Source: Armatimonadota bacterium (GTDB taxonomy: Bacteria; Armatimonadota; SYMT01). From it: a stretch of 5,399 nucleotides of DNA. Shown here one piece after another: positions 4,537 to 5,399 of this stretch. The stretch is from contig JAJFMS010000312.1 of assembly GCA_020696885.1 (NCBI GenBank), forward strand, positions 1 to 5,399, read 5' to 3'. Every line of letters starts with the position of its first letter. Position 1 is the stretch's first letter. Below the pieces are notes generated by a model, which worked only from the letters and a program-made list of their open reading frames with translations, had not been told where the DNA came from and ran no database searches. Both the position numbers and the translations under genes were made by a program.

Positions 4537-5399
4537 ATGGCGACGGACTTCGGCACCGGGCTCAGCTACCTCAGCGGCCTCTCGCAGATTCCCCTGCTGG
4601 GGGAGACGATCGGCGATAACTTCGATCGCACTGTGGCGCGCTGTCCGGACCGGGATGCGGTGGTGGTGCCGCACCAGCGCCTTCGCTACACCTACGCGGA
4701 GCTGGCGACCGAGGTGGACGTCTGCGCCCGGGCGCTCCTGGCGCTGGGCATCCAGCCTGGGGACCGGGTAGGGATCTGGGCGCCCAACATCGCGGAGTGG
4801 ACCGTGGTGCAGTTCGCCGCGGCGAAGGTGGGCGCCATCCTGGTGAACCTCAACCCGGCCTACCGCCTCACGGAGCTGGAGTTCGTGCTGCGGCGGGCCG
4901 GCGTGCGCCTGCTCTTCTTCGCCCCGCGCGTGAAGACCAGCGACTACGTGCAGATGCTGACGGAGCTGATTCCCGGCCTTCAGGAGCAGCCCGCCCGGCC
5001 CGAGCGGCTGCACGGCTCGCCGTTCCCGGACCTCCAGTACCTCTGCGTCATCGACGCTGAGGCCCGGCCCGGGTGCTGGAGCTGGAGCGACCTGCCGGAG
5101 CTGGCCGGGAGCGCCTCGCCGGACGACCTCCGCCGCCGGCAGGCCGCGCTGCAGTTCGACGATCCGATCAACATCCAGTACACCTCCGGCACCACCGGCT
5201 TTCCGAAGGGCGCCACGCTCAGCCACCACAACCTGCTGAACAACGGCTACTTCGTGGGGCAGCGGATGCGGTTTTCGGAGCAGGACCGGCTCTGCATCCC
5301 GGTGCCGCTGTACCACTGCTTTGGGATGGTGATGGGCAACCTCACCTGCACCAGCCACGGCGCCGCGATGGTTTACCCCGCCCCCACGTTCGATCCGCT
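4537..5399 (+). CDS. Fatty-acyl-CoA ligase (AMP-binding/adenylate-forming family), 3'-truncated
   Basis: The frame is open from the ATG at 4537 to the right edge, giving 287 residues. Family members run to about 540-560, so roughly the N-terminal half is present. The enzyme forms an acyl-adenylate from a carboxylic acid and ATP, then transfers the acyl group to CoA. The ATP-binding signature YTSGTTGFPKG is at 215-225. PLYHCFG at 257-263 matches the A4 motif that lines the acyl and adenine site. Upstream, YTYAELATEVD (51-61), WAPNIAEW (81-88) and NLNPAYRLTELEF (104-116) are typical of the medium-chain/ACSF2-like group. There is no signal peptide, so it should be cytoplasmic. The C-terminal hinge and catalytic Lys lie outside the window. 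A consensus AGGAGG precedes it, and the leader carries a 16-bp palindrome. Acyl-chain preference cannot be read from the sequence. Confidence 0.93.
   Translation, partial: MATDFGTGLSYLSGLSQIPLLGETIGDNFDRTVARCPDRDAVVVPHQRLRYTYAELATEVDVCARALLALGIQPGDRVGIWAPNIAEWTVVQFAAAKVGAILVNLNPAYRLTELEFVLRRAGVRLLFFAPRVKTSDYVQMLTELIPGLQEQPARPERLHGSPFPDLQYLCVIDAEARPGCWSWSDLPELAGSASPDDLRRRQAALQFDDPINIQYTSGTTGFPKGATLSHHNLLNNGYFVGQRMRFSEQDRLCIPVPLYHCFGMVMGNLTCTSHGAAMVYPAPTFDP

Noticed and set aside
4118..4556. Minus-strand frames giving peptides with SEAKDL, ERSEGS, TETQRHGE and HGDTETRR
   Set aside because: These are the usual spurious translations of the two dispersed repeats and run antisense into the pilin-like gene.
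4513..5358. A 281-codon minus-strand frame opposite the acyl-CoA ligase
   Set aside because: It is antisense to a ligase with consensus motifs and a consensus ribosome site; its composition is that of a shadow frame.

Overview
The window is G+C-rich DNA (by eye about two thirds G+C, not counted) and looks like a bacterial chromosome. The best clue to the host is the gene at 3626-4285. It combines a type IV prepilin leader, the run [12 protein letters not shown], and a C-terminal H-X9-DG motif. Proteins of this kind are highly amplified in Armatimonadota and also common in Planctomycetota and related phyla. I lean to Armatimonadota or a metagenome relative, but there is no rRNA or other marker gene here to confirm it.

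Layout: (1) 3-785, plus strand: C-terminal part of an unrecognised, probably exported beta-sandwich protein, cut by the left edge. (2) 786-850: short gap between convergent genes, filled mostly by a strong 15-bp stem-loop that could end transcription from both sides. (3) 3458-851, minus strand: a two-gene operon. The first gene is a secreted CocE/NonD-type (S15, X-Pro dipeptidyl-peptidase-like) serine hydrolase. Seven bases after its stop comes a cytoplasmic HSL/GDXG-type esterase. (4) 3459-3625: divergent spacer with a 12-bp palindrome. (5) 3626-4285, plus strand: the pseudopilin-like H-X9-DG protein. (6) 4286-4536: a 251-base spacer with a possible terminator hairpin, two different dispersed-repeat-like sequences and a 16-bp perfect palindrome. 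(7) 4537 to the right edge, plus strand: N-terminal half of a fatty-acyl-CoA ligase (AMP-binding, adenylate-forming family), behind a consensus AGGAGG.

Working together: the two hydrolases are probably co-transcribed and could act in sequence on an ester or amide substrate, one outside the cytoplasmic membrane and one inside. The acyl-CoA ligase could in principle activate a released acid, but it lies on the other strand beyond an unrelated gene, so that link is speculative. The most unusual material is the repeat-laden spacer at 4286-4536. I see no new multi-gene system, mobile element, CRISPR array or RNA gene.
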